From Mycolicibacterium houstonense (lineage in GTDB: Bacteria; Actinomycetota; Actinomycetes; Mycobacteriales; Mycobacteriaceae), in contig NZ_LT546207.1 of assembly GCF_900078665.2 (NCBI RefSeq), positions 5,288,926-5,321,739 on the forward strand: a DNA stretch of 32,814 nt, written 5' to 3'. A program made the translations under genes and the position numbers. Shown here in pieces: positions 15,966-24,343 of the stretch (positions are counted from its first letter, which is position 1; the number at the start of each line of letters is the position of its first letter). The notes below the pieces were generated by a model. It saw only the letters and a program-made list of their open reading frames with translations, was not told the DNA's origin and made no database searches.

Positions 15966-17290
15966 TGCGGGATTCGTCCGCGGTGACCTACTCCCGGCGC
16001 CTGCCGATCCGGCCGATCGAGGCGGCCGGGGCTCGGCTACGCGACGCCGATGGCCGCTGGTACGTGGACTGTCTGGCCGCGGCCGGCGCGATGTCCCTGG
16101 GCTGGAATCACCCGGTTGTCCGCGAGGCGGTGATCAAGACTCTCGAATCGGGAGAACCGTGGCAGTCCCTGGACTTCCACACCCCGACCAGGGAACGATT
16201 CGTCGAGGATCTGTTGTCCATCCTGCCGCCGGGTCTGGCGCGCGAAGGCCGGGTGCATCTGTGCTCGCCGAGCGGTGCCAGCGCCGTCGAGGCGGCGCTG
16301 ACGCTTGCCGAGATCGCCACCGGCGGAAGCGAACACATCGGCGTGCAGGGCGGCTTCCACGGTTGTACCCGGGCCGCGCGGGCAGCCAGTTCCGGCGGCG
16401 GACTGCGCCGCCAACCAGTAGTGCTGGCGCCGCGGGTCACATTCCTGCCCTACCCCCAGGATTACCGCTGCCCGTTCGGGGTCGGGGGAGAACCCGGTGT
16501 TGACCTGGCGGTCGCCGCCACCGAGAACGTGGATCGCCCCCACTCCGGCGTCACCGCGCCGGCTTCGGTCCTGGCGGAGTTCGTGCTGGGGGAGGGGGGA
16601 GTCATCCCCGCGCCGTACCGGTGGGGCAAGGCGTTGCGGACCATGGCAAGCCGGCTCGATGTCCCGTTGATCGCCGACGAGGTGCAGGCGGGGATGTTCC
16701 GGACCGGGCCGGCCTGGGCGTTCCAGCGGTGTGACGTCGAGCCCGACATGATGGTGATCTCGAAGGGGCTGGGTTCCGGGCTGCCCATCGCGGTTCTGGT
16801 GATCCGGGAACGCTATGACGTGTGGGAGCCCGGGGCCTTCACGGGCACGTTCCGCGGCAATGCGATGGCCTTCGCCGCGGCCGGCGCGGTGATCCGCTTC
16901 GCCGTCGCGACAGATCTGTCGGCCCGCGTCCAGGCGACGGGTAGTGCCTTTCTCGACGGGCTCAAGTCGGTCGCCGCGCAATCCGAGGTCGTCGGTGACG
17001 TGCGGGGTGCCGGGCTGATGCTGGCCGCCGAGATCGTCGACCCCGCGGGCGCGCGCCACCACGACGTGCCCGCGCCCGACGCGGCACTGGCCGAGCGGAT
17101 CCAACGGGCCTGTCTTGCACACGGCCTCATCGTCGAAACCGGTGGGCAATATGGGAATGTGGTGCGCTTCCTGCCGCCGTTGACCATCGACGAGGTCGAC
17201 ATGTCGGCCGCGCTCACCGCCTTCGCCGCCGCGGTGCGGCAGGTAGAGCGGCAGCGGCCGGCGGACAGCGTGTTGCTGGGGGCGCGATGA
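15962..17290 (+). CDS. dat: Class III aminotransferase, probably L-2,4-diaminobutyrate:2-oxoglutarate aminotransferase
   Basis: A 442-residue PLP enzyme of fold type I. Visible are CLAAAGAMSLGWNHPVV, the phosphate-binding SGASAVEAAL, IADEVQAGMFRTGPAWAF and the PLP lysine K268 in ISKGLGSGLP. The combination DEVQ-x-G-x-x-RTG with SKGLGSGLP and the 440-residue length fit the Dat/EctB branch, which makes L-2,4-diaminobutyrate from aspartate semialdehyde and glutamate. The next gene, a matching decarboxylase, supports this. The ATG at 15962 follows GGGAGG. Alternative: another omega-amine aminotransferase. Confidence 0.85.
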   Translation: MMRDSSAVTYSRRLPIRPIEAAGARLRDADGRWYVDCLAAAGAMSLGWNHPVVREAVIKTLESGEPWQSLDFHTPTRERFVEDLLSILPPGLAREGRVHLCSPSGASAVEAALTLAEIATGGSEHIGVQGGFHGCTRAARAASSGGGLRRQPVVLAPRVTFLPYPQDYRCPFGVGGEPGVDLAVAATENVDRPHSGVTAPASVLAEFVLGEGGVIPAPYRWGKALRTMASRLDVPLIADEVQAGMFRTGPAWAFQRCDVEPDMMVISKGLGSGLPIAVLVIRERYDVWEPGAFTGTFRGNAMAFAAAGAVIRFAVATDLSARVQATGSAFLDGLKSVAAQSEVVGDVRGAGLMLAAEIVDPAGARHHDVPAPDAALAERIQRACLAHGLIVETGGQYGNVVRFLPPLTIDEVDMSAALTAFAAAVRQVERQRPADSVLLGAR

Positions 17291-18789
17291 CAATGGGCAC
17301 CGGTTCGTTCGCGGACGACTTTCTCACCCCGCGCGGACTCAGCGGATATCGCGAGGCGCTGACCCTGGCCGCCACCTGGGCCGGCACGGAGCTGGCCGAC
17401 CCGGCCCAACCGGGCGTGGTGGCAGGCTACGCCGAAATCGAAGCGACCGTCGGGAAGATCGCCCTCGACAACGTGGCGGGCATCGGGCTGCCCCAGGCAT
17501 TGGGCGAGGCGGTCGCCCTGTTGTCGGGACGGTCCGCGGTGGTGACCCACCCCGGCTATCTGGCCCACCTGCACTGCCCGCCGACGGTACCGTCGCTGGC
17601 CGCCGAGATCCTCGTCAGCGCGTTCAACCAGTCGCTGGACTCCTTCGATCAGGCCCCGGCGGCCACGGCGCTCGAGCAGAAGGTCATCGGCGACCTCTGC
17701 GCCACAATGGGTTACGGCGTCGGCGCCGACGGCACATTCACCAGTGGGGGAACGCAATCCAACCTGCAGGCACTGCTGATGGCCCGAGACCTGTTCGCCC
17801 GGGGCAGGTTTGGATCCGACCTGGCGGCCGGGCTGCCGGCCGAGGCCGGATCCTGGCGCGTGCTGTGTACCGGCCAGACGCATTTCTCGGTGCGGCAGGC
17901 GCTGCGGATCCTCGGGCTGTCGGGTGCGGTGGTCGAGGTGCCCACCGACGAGGCTGGACGGATGCGTATCGACGGGCTCATCCACTGTGTCGATCGTGCC
18001 GTCGAGACCGGCACACCGATCATGGCACTCGTACTCACCGCCGGGACGACGGACTTCGGCGCGATCGATCCGCTGCCGGAGGCGATCGCCATTGCCCGCG
18101 AGCACGGTATCTGGACCCATGTCGACGCCTGTGCAGGTGGCTGCCTGGCGTTCAGCGCCACCCATCGTGACCTCCTCGGTGGGATCGAGCAGGCCGACTC
18201 CATAGCCATCGACTTCCACAAGCTGTTGTTCCAGGCGATCAGCTGTAGCGCGCTGCTGGTGCGGCGGGGGGAATCCTTCGAGATACTGGCCGACCACGCC
18301 GATTACCTGAACCCGCTGCGGGATTCGGCCGAAGACGTGGTCAATCTGGTCGGAAAGTCACTGCAGACCACCCGTCGGTTCGACGCCCTCAAGGTGTTCG
18401 TGACGCTGCGGGCACTGGGTAGGCAGCGGGTGGGCGAGATGATCGACGCCACCTGTGCGGCGGCGGCTGCGGCCGCGTCCGCGGTGTCCGATCACTCACG
18501 TCTGGCACTGGTGGCCCCCGTCGCGACCAACACGGTGGTGGTGCGCTGGCGGCATCCGGACCTGTCCGACGCCGAATGCGACGACGTGAACCAGGAGATC
18601 CGGATCGCCCTCGCCGAGTCGGGCCGCGCAGTTCTCGGCCGGTCGACGGCGGGCGGCAGTCAGGCCCTCAAGCTCACGTTCGTCAACCCGCTGGTCAATC
18701 CCGAAGCGGCGGCCGACGTGATCGCCGCCATCGCCGCTGAGGGGCAACGGATCCTGCGGTCTCGCGGAAGGGAATTCACCAACGCATGA
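17287..18789 (+). CDS. ddc: Group II PLP decarboxylase, probably L-2,4-diaminobutyrate decarboxylase
   Basis: A 500-residue PLP-dependent decarboxylase. It shows TSGGTQSNLQALLMARD near residue 155, HVDACAGGCLAF near 278, and the PLP lysine K312 in IDFHKLLFQ. The replacement of the HxDAA/W and HKW of aromatic amino acid decarboxylases by DACAGG and FHKLLF is typical of diaminobutyrate decarboxylases. With the aminotransferase upstream (ATGA overlap) it would form the Dat-Ddc pathway to 1,3-diaminopropane, known from Acinetobacter and others. The product here is predicted, not shown. Confidence 0.86.
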   Translation: MTMGTGSFADDFLTPRGLSGYREALTLAATWAGTELADPAQPGVVAGYAEIEATVGKIALDNVAGIGLPQALGEAVALLSGRSAVVTHPGYLAHLHCPPTVPSLAAEILVSAFNQSLDSFDQAPAATALEQKVIGDLCATMGYGVGADGTFTSGGTQSNLQALLMARDLFARGRFGSDLAAGLPAEAGSWRVLCTGQTHFSVRQALRILGLSGAVVEVPTDEAGRMRIDGLIHCVDRAVETGTPIMALVLTAGTTDFGAIDPLPEAIAIAREHGIWTHVDACAGGCLAFSATHRDLLGGIEQADSIAIDFHKLLFQAISCSALLVRRGESFEILADHADYLNPLRDSAEDVVNLVGKSLQTTRRFDALKVFVTLRALGRQRVGEMIDATCAAAAAAASAVSDHSRLALVAPVATNTVVVRWRHPDLSDAECDDVNQEIRIALAESGRAVLGRSTAGGSQALKLTFVNPLVNPEAAADVIAAIAAEGQRILRSRGREFTNA

Positions 18790-19445
18790 ACACCAGAGCA
18801 CTGCGGGTCGACCGGGTCCGGCCCGACGATGAGCGGTTCGGCTGGGCGAAGGGTGTGGAATACCGCATTTTCGGCCTGGAGAACGATTACGCGAGCGAAT
18901 CGGACATCGCGGCCGGTGAAATGGTGCACTACCGGCCGTGGGAGCGGAGCTCGGAGATCTTCGTGGGGTTCAGCGAGGACTCGGACGAACCGGTCGGCGT
19001 CCTGCGGGCACTGCGGGCCGATACCGATCTCGGTCTGGACAGCTTCAGCACATTGCGCGACGGCCGCAGGTATGCGCCGGCAGGCGGGGTGCCGAGAAAC
19101 TTCCTGTATCCGGAGTGGAATTCGTTCTTCGACGACATCGCGCCTGAGCGCATCGCCGAGCTCGCCACCCAGGGCGTGCGCAAGAAACACCGGCGCGTGG
19201 GCATGATCGAGCAGATCTGGCAGGTGTTCTTCGGAAGCTTGGCTGCCGACGGCGTCGACTACGTGACCGTGGCGCTCGTGGTCCCGCTGTTCGAGTGGTA
19301 CAGCCAGCTGTTGTCGACGCGGATCCACCAGATCGGTGAGGTCATGCCGGACTACATCGGGGCCGACAGCGTGCCGGCCGTGGTCGACATCAGCGGGTCC
19401 TTCATCGCCGATGCCACCAGAACCCTTCTACCGTCCAGCAATTAG
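18786..19445 (+). CDS. N-acyltransferase of the FeeM/LuxI-like GNAT group
   Basis: A 219-residue GNAT-like protein. WAKGVEYRIFGLENDYASESD, then EIFVGFSEDSDEPVGVLRALRAD (beta-4/5), and GVRKKHRRVGMIEQIWQVFFGSLAADGVDYVTVALVVP follow the N-acyl amino acid synthase/autoinducer synthase layout. Members transfer an acyl group from acyl-ACP to an amine. The operon also supplies an ACP, an acyl-AMP ligase and a predicted diamine, so N-acyl-1,3-diaminopropane is a plausible product. The ATG overlaps the decarboxylase stop. Acceptor specificity cannot be read from the sequence. Confidence 0.72.
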   Translation: MNTRALRVDRVRPDDERFGWAKGVEYRIFGLENDYASESDIAAGEMVHYRPWERSSEIFVGFSEDSDEPVGVLRALRADTDLGLDSFSTLRDGRRYAPAGGVPRNFLYPEWNSFFDDIAPERIAELATQGVRKKHRRVGMIEQIWQVFFGSLAADGVDYVTVALVVPLFEWYSQLLSTRIHQIGEVMPDYIGADSVPAVVDISGSFIADATRTLLPSSN

Positions 19446-19457
19446 AGGAACACTTCG

Positions 19458-19964
19458 ATGCGATCGATTCACACGCAAGAGCACGTCTTCCGGAAGGTCA
19501 GCGAGATCGACTGTCACGTCGACCGGGTGTGGGACCGGGTGACCACCCAGGAGGGCATCAATGACGAGATGGGCCCCTATCTCAAGATGACGATGCCGCG
19601 TCAGTTCCGGGGGCAGTCGATCGCCGACGTCACGCCGGGTACCCGCATCGGCAAGAGCTTCCTGCTGTTGTTCGGCATCTTGCCGTTCGGCTTCGACGAC
19701 ATCACCATCGCCGAGATCGATCCCGGCCGCTTGTTCCGGGAGGAGTCGATCATGACAGGGATGCGGATCTGGGTTCATCACCGCACCCTGGAACCGTTGG
19801 GGGACAAGACGATCGTCACCGATGAGATCACGCTGGCCCCGCAGGCGCCGATGGGCCTGATCCCTGGCTGGGGCAAGGTGATGAGCCGGGTCCTGTCGGC
19901 GTTCTTCAGCCACCGGCACCGCCGACTGAACCGGACGCTGACCGGCGCGGGCACGGCACGGTGA
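19458..19964 (+). CDS. SRPBCC/START-like small-molecule-binding protein
   Basis: A 168-residue protein with the SRPBCC layout: HVFRKVSEIDCHVDRVWDRVTTQEGINDEM at the N-terminus, central GKSFLLLFGILPFGFDDITIAEIDPGRLFREES beta strands, and a long C-terminal helix. Such proteins bind hydrophobic ligands or catalyse cyclisations in lipid and polyketide pathways. GAGGA precedes the ATG at 19458. It could carry or present the lipid intermediate; that is inference. The last four bases overlap the lipoprotein start. Confidence 0.75.
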   Translation: MRSIHTQEHVFRKVSEIDCHVDRVWDRVTTQEGINDEMGPYLKMTMPRQFRGQSIADVTPGTRIGKSFLLLFGILPFGFDDITIAEIDPGRLFREESIMTGMRIWVHHRTLEPLGDKTIVTDEITLAPQAPMGLIPGWGKVMSRVLSAFFSHRHRRLNRTLTGAGTAR

Positions 19965-20713
19965 GGCGGATTCTCGCGGCCGCCGGAGCAGGTTTGCTCG
20001 GGTCCGGCCTGCTGGCCGGCTGCGCACCGGTGAACGAAGAGGCCGGAAGGCCGGTGGGGCACGCCTACGAACTGTTGAAGTATCCCGGCGCGGTGGGTGA
20101 GCCGGCGGCCGAACCCCGCGCCGGATCACCCTTCGGGAGTTATCCGTTGGAGATTTCGGGCTCGGTCACCTACCTCGACGAGAAGACGTCGCTGCCCACT
20201 TCGGGTGTACTCACCATCGGCCCGGGACCGCGGCACGGCGAGTTGCAGGTCGAGCAGTACTACTCCGGCGACCGTTTCCCGTATGAGACCGGCATCGTCT
20301 CCACCGGGTCCGATGAGGCCGGGGCCGGCACTCTCGATGCGATAACGATCGTCAACCCGCTCGACTCGCGCGTCTCGTTGCAATGCGCGGTCGACGGTGG
20401 AATCGACTTGGGAGATACCGGGGAACCGCGTGAACTGACCGGTTCGTGCGGTGGCGGTGCGGCGGTGCGCGGCAACGTGCGTTCAGAAGGCACTCGCAAC
20501 AGCACCTGGCGCGGCAAGCCTGTCGAACTGGTGCGCACCGTAGTCGATCTCGACGTGACCGGGGTGAGCGCCGGCACGATCCACCAGGTCAACGAGACGC
20601 CGAAGGGCGGCAGTTTCCCGCTCTACACCGAGCTCAAGGTGGACCTGACCGCACAGGGCATCCGTCTGACCGAAGAGCTGGAGCGCCACGTCCTTCCCAG
20701 AGTCGGAGAGTGA
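19961..20713 (+). CDS. Secreted lipoprotein of unknown function
   Basis: A 250-residue protein with a short signal peptide and lipobox LLAGC ending at C21 (MRRILAAAGAGLLGSGLLAG-C). The mature part has beta-rich segments (YPLEISGSVTYLDEKTSLPTSGVLTIGPGPRHGELQVEQYY) and two cysteines that could form a disulphide (QCAVDGG, GSCGGGA). I recognise no family. The GTG at 19961 overlaps the SRPBCC stop (GTGA). Its position between a lipid-binding protein and an exporter suggests an extracytoplasmic carrier or tether for the product. Confidence 0.8.
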   Translation: MRRILAAAGAGLLGSGLLAGCAPVNEEAGRPVGHAYELLKYPGAVGEPAAEPRAGSPFGSYPLEISGSVTYLDEKTSLPTSGVLTIGPGPRHGELQVEQYYSGDRFPYETGIVSTGSDEAGAGTLDAITIVNPLDSRVSLQCAVDGGIDLGDTGEPRELTGSCGGGAAVRGNVRSEGTRNSTWRGKPVELVRTVVDLDVTGVSAGTIHQVNETPKGGSFPLYTELKVDLTAQGIRLTEELERHVLPRVGE

Positions 20714-20720
20714 ACGGCCC

Positions 20721-21668
20721 ATGTCCGAACAAAAACAAGACAATTCGTCGCCGGCATTGCTCGCGGACGCCGTCACCAAGGCATATCCGGGCGCACAGAC
20801 CAGCGCCGTCGACGGACTCAGCCTGACGGTGCCTCGCGGGGTGGTCTACTGCTTGCTCGGCCGCAACGGTGCCGGCAAGACCACCACCATCCGCATGGCC
20901 ACGACACTGCTCGCACCGACCAGCGGCCGATTGGAAGTGCTCGGCATACCCGTCGCCGAGACCGACGAGCTGCGTCCACAGATCGGCGTGGCACTGCAGG
21001 AGGTGGCGCTGGACCTGTGGATGTCGCCGGTCGAACAGATCCGTATGAGCTTGGCGATGGCGGGCTGGCCGAAATCCGAAAGACGCAGGCGGGAAGACGA
21101 ACTCGTGGAACAGTTCGGGCTGGGCAAGTACCTCACCCGTAAGGTCGGCGCGCTGTCGGGTGGCATGCGCCGCCGGGTCGACGTGGCGCTCGCGGTCGCG
21201 CACGACCCGAAGATGCTGTTCCTCGACGAGCCGTCCAGCGGCCTCGACATCGAGGGCAAGCAAGAGGTGTGGAACGCCATCCGGTCCCTGCGCTCGCAGG
21301 GCCGCACGGTGGTGCTGACCACCCATGACATGGACGAAGCGGTCTCGCTGGCCGACGAGGTCGGAATCATCAAGGACGGCAGATTGGTCGCATCTGGATC
21401 GACGCAGGAATTCACCAGAAGCCATGGGTTCGTCGCGTCGATCTCGTCGGGCACGCCGATCCCCGATACCTCGGTGCAGGGATTGTCCGCAACCGGTTAC
21501 ACCGTGGAACGCACGAGTGACACGGCCCTGACGACGACACTTGAGTCGGCGACGGCCGCTGCCCTCGGCAAGCTCAGCGCCGAGCTGGAGCGAGTCGGAC
21601 TGGGCGAGGCCGACATCGAGGTCCGGTCGACCTCCCTACGTGATGCGTTTCTGGAGGCCACCCGATGA
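20721..21668 (+). CDS. ABC exporter ATPase, DrrA-like
   Basis: A 315-residue ATPase with Walker A GRNGAGKTT (residues 47-55), signature LSGGMRRRV, Walker B MLFLDEPSSGLD and switch TTHDMDEA. The C-terminal ~80-residue extension (LESATAAALGKLSAELERVGLGEADIEVRSTSLRDAFLEAT) is typical of the DrrA/CcmA drug and lipid exporter class. It overlaps the ABC-2 permease by 4 bp. In mycobacteria DrrABC exports the lipid PDIM, so a lipid substrate here fits. It is not the MceG-type ATPase, which is usually encoded elsewhere. Confidence 0.93.
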   Translation: MSEQKQDNSSPALLADAVTKAYPGAQTSAVDGLSLTVPRGVVYCLLGRNGAGKTTTIRMATTLLAPTSGRLEVLGIPVAETDELRPQIGVALQEVALDLWMSPVEQIRMSLAMAGWPKSERRRREDELVEQFGLGKYLTRKVGALSGGMRRRVDVALAVAHDPKMLFLDEPSSGLDIEGKQEVWNAIRSLRSQGRTVVLTTHDMDEAVSLADEVGIIKDGRLVASGSTQEFTRSHGFVASISSGTPIPDTSVQGLSATGYTVERTSDTALTTTLESATAAALGKLSAELERVGLGEADIEVRSTSLRDAFLEATR

Positions 21669-22435
21669 ACTCGTTGTCGAACACCCTGCGGCTGTTCCGT
21701 CGCTATGTGATCGTGGGCCTGCGGCAGCCGGTCTTCGGGTTCATCTTCCCGATCGTCTTCCCCGTGGTCCTGGTGATCTTCGTGCGATCCATGTTCCAGC
21801 GGGTCGCCGACCTACCCGGATTCCCACTGTCGTCGTATACCGCCTACATCGCGCCGGGCCTGATCATGCTGATCCCGATGCTCGGGGCCGGCTACGGCGC
21901 GGGCACCCTGATCGACGAGATCCGGTCCGGCTTCACCGATCGGCTGCGGCTCTACGGTGTGTCGACCAGTCAGATCATGGCTGCCAAGTTCGGCTTCGAG
22001 ATGTTCCGGATCCTGCCCGCGGCGGTCATCGTGATCGCCCTGCTGGCCCTGCTCGATGCCCCGCTGCGAGCCGGGATCCTCACAGCCGCATTGCTCGTCG
22101 TGCTGATGTTCCTGTGGTCGGCGGCCTACAGTTCGTTGTTTTACCTGGTGGCGCTGCGCACGCTCAACCCGCAGGCGCCGGTGGCGATGTTGCCGTTGGC
22201 GCTGCCGGTGTTGTTCATCAGCCAGGCGCTCATGCCGTCGGTGTTCCTGTCGGACTGGCTTCGGTTCAGCATCAACCTGAACCCGTTCTCTCACATCGTG
22301 GCGGCAGCGTCGACCATCATGTACGGCGAGTTCGACATCGCAACCGTCGTCACGGGTTGCCTTGTCGCCGTTGGCATGTTCGCCATTCTCCAGATCCCCA
22401 TTCACCTGGTGATTCGCCGCAAGATCGGAAGGTAG
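21665..22435 (+). CDS. ABC-2 type permease, DrrB-like
   Basis: A 256-residue membrane protein with about six spans, an N-terminal LRLFRRYVIVGLRQPVFGFIFPIVFPVVLVI segment, and the ABC-2 signature region MLPLALPVLFISQALMPSVFLSDWLRFSINLNPFSHIV around residues 175-215. It pairs with the preceding ATPase (ATGA overlap), giving a two-gene exporter. Substrate is most likely the lipid made by the surrounding genes (inference). Confidence 0.92.
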   Translation: MNSLSNTLRLFRRYVIVGLRQPVFGFIFPIVFPVVLVIFVRSMFQRVADLPGFPLSSYTAYIAPGLIMLIPMLGAGYGAGTLIDEIRSGFTDRLRLYGVSTSQIMAAKFGFEMFRILPAAVIVIALLALLDAPLRAGILTAALLVVLMFLWSAAYSSLFYLVALRTLNPQAPVAMLPLALPVLFISQALMPSVFLSDWLRFSINLNPFSHIVAAASTIMYGEFDIATVVTGCLVAVGMFAILQIPIHLVIRRKIGR

Positions 22436-22442
22436 TCAGGCC

Positions 22443-22718
22443 GTGTCAGAAGTACGGGAGTTCCTCATCGAGTTCATCACCGACGAACTCGAATTGCCCG
22501 CCGAAGACGTCAACGATTTCTCGGAGCTGGTCGGGGACCTGGGATTCGACTCGTTGTCGTTCGCCCTCGGGGTATCCGAGATCAAGAACCGATTCGGTGT
22601 CGTGCTCAACAAGGACGATGTGTTCGAATGTAAGACCGTCGGCGCCCTGGTCGAGCTGGTGGAGAACCGCCGGCTCGCCGCCTCGGGGACGGCGGGCAAC
22701 CCGCCGGGACAGCCGTGA
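22443..22718 (+). CDS. Acyl carrier protein
   Basis: A 91-residue carrier protein: acidic helix 1 (EVREFLIEFITDELELPAEDV), the phosphopantetheine-bearing serine S37 in LGFDSLSF, and EIKNRFGVVLNKDDVFECKTVGALVELV. The FDSL sequence is the usual variant of the DSL site. The GTG at 22443 lies 7 bp after the permease. Being directly followed by a fatty-acyl-AMP ligase (GTGA overlap) shows that it is a dedicated ACP, separate from the one of fatty acid synthesis. Confidence 0.92.
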   Translation: MSEVREFLIEFITDELELPAEDVNDFSELVGDLGFDSLSFALGVSEIKNRFGVVLNKDDVFECKTVGALVELVENRRLAASGTAGNPPGQP

Positions 22719-24343
22719 ACCGGATATTGGCGAGACTTCAAGGCGGCGTTGACATCACGTCGCGGGGTCTCACGGCGGCGCCGGTCGGCCCGGACGGCCG
22801 GTCGCGGCTCGAACATCTGACCACGGCAAGCTGGGCGCAGGTGCACCGATCCGGCCGTGCCGCCGCGGGTGGGGTGCAGCGGGCCGGGGTACGGCCGGGA
22901 GACGCGGTGGCCGTGCTCGCCGGCGCACCGGGCGAGATCGCCCCGCTGGTACAGGGCATCTGGATGTCCGGGGCGGCGGTGACCATGCTGCACCATCCGA
23001 CGCACCGCACCGATATCTCGGTGTGGGCGGCGGATCTGATCCCGACGCTGTCGACCATCGGTGCCTCGACCGTCGTGGTCGGTAGCCCCTTCCTGGCCGC
23101 CGGCGAGGCGCTGTCCGCGGCCGGGGTGCGCACGCTACCGCTCAGCGAGTTGCTCGACGCGCTGCCGGGTCAGATCGTGGAATCAGACGAGGACGCGATC
23201 GCGTTCGCACAGTTGACCTCCGGATCGACCGGCAGTCCCAAGGCCGTCGCGATCAGCTACCGCAACATCGAGGCCAATCTGGTCGGGATGGCGGCCGCCT
23301 CGGGCGCGAACCCCGAGAGCGATGTCGTGGTGAGCTGGCTGCCGCTCTTTCACGACATGGGCATGATGGGCTATCTGATCACGCCGATGTGCCTGGGGAT
23401 CGAGACCGTGAAGGTCACCCCGGTCGACTTTCTCGGCGATCCGCTGGTGTGGGCCGAGCTGATCACCAGATATCGCGGAACCATGACCGCGGCGCCGAAT
23501 TTCGCCTACTCGGTGCTGGCGCGCCGGCTCGGCAAGTCCGCCGACGGCGCCTACGACCTGTCGACCTTGCGGTTCGCGCTCAGTGGTGCCGAGGCCATCG
23601 ATGTCGGGACGCTGCATCGGTTGGCCACCGAGGGAGTGCGATTCGGTCTGCGCAAGCACGCCATCGTGCCTGCCTACGGGATGGCGGAGGCGACGCTGGG
23701 AGTGTCGTTCGTCCGTCCGGGCGACGAATACCGTGTGTGCGATCAACGGGTGGCGCTCGGACCACCGCTGCCGGGTTGCCAGGTCCGCGTGGTGGCCGAG
23801 GACGGCTCGGTGGTCGAGTCGCCTGGCATCGGCGAACTGGAGATCCGCGGGGAGAACGTGTCCCGCGGCTACCGCACCCCCGAGGGGTTCGAGGCCATCA
23901 CCGACCCCGACGGATGGTTCCGTACCGGCGATATCGGCTATCTGACCGACGACGGCCAGCCCGTCATCTGCGGTCGCAAGAAGGACATCCTGATCATCTC
24001 TGGCCGCAACGTCCATCCCGAAGACATCGAACGAAGCGTGGCCGGGGTGACCGGGGTGCGCCCGGGCGGCGTCGCAGCGGTGCGTCTTTCCACCGCGGCT
24101 GTCGGCGAAGGATTCACCATGGTGGCCGAATCGGCGCTGCACTCCGACAGTGCCGAGACCGCGCGCATCCGTGCCGAGATCGCCGATCGAATCTACCGTC
24201 GGCTCGGGCTCAGCCCGCGGGCCGTGCACGTGGTCCCGGCCGGCTGGCTGCCCAAGACCTCGTCGGGCAAGTTGCGACGGTTGGAGACGACCGCGCGACT
24301 GGCCCGGCTCGGGCGCCCCGGGGAGCGTGAACTCGCCAGATGA
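22715..24343 (+). CDS. Fatty-acyl-AMP ligase (FAAL/FadD-like)
   Basis: A 542-residue acyl-adenylate-forming enzyme. The P-loop is LTSGSTGSPKAV (from residue 167); SWLPLFHDMGMMGYL is the motif shared by FAALs; YGMAEATLG, DGWFRTGDIGYL and KTSSGKLRR (catalytic lysine near the C-terminus) complete the set. By gene context it adenylates a fatty acid and loads it on the neighbouring ACP. Length is slightly below the usual 560-580. The GTG overlaps the ACP stop and its stop overlaps the yrbEA ATG, tying lipid activation to the Mce transporter in one transcript. Confidence 0.9.
   Translation: MNRILARLQGGVDITSRGLTAAPVGPDGRSRLEHLTTASWAQVHRSGRAAAGGVQRAGVRPGDAVAVLAGAPGEIAPLVQGIWMSGAAVTMLHHPTHRTDISVWAADLIPTLSTIGASTVVVGSPFLAAGEALSAAGVRTLPLSELLDALPGQIVESDEDAIAFAQLTSGSTGSPKAVAISYRNIEANLVGMAAASGANPESDVVVSWLPLFHDMGMMGYLITPMCLGIETVKVTPVDFLGDPLVWAELITRYRGTMTAAPNFAYSVLARRLGKSADGAYDLSTLRFALSGAEAIDVGTLHRLATEGVRFGLRKHAIVPAYGMAEATLGVSFVRPGDEYRVCDQRVALGPPLPGCQVRVVAEDGSVVESPGIGELEIRGENVSRGYRTPEGFEAITDPDGWFRTGDIGYLTDDGQPVICGRKKDILIISGRNVHPEDIERSVAGVTGVRPGGVAAVRLSTAAVGEGFTMVAESALHSDSAETARIRAEIADRIYRRLGLSPRAVHVVPAGWLPKTSSGKLRRLETTARLARLGRPGERELAR

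Noticed and set aside
20721..21668. This ATPase as the MceG/MlaF energy unit of the Mce system
   Set aside because: Its C-terminal extension and the paired ABC-2 permease mark it as DrrA-like; MceG is normally encoded apart from mce operons.
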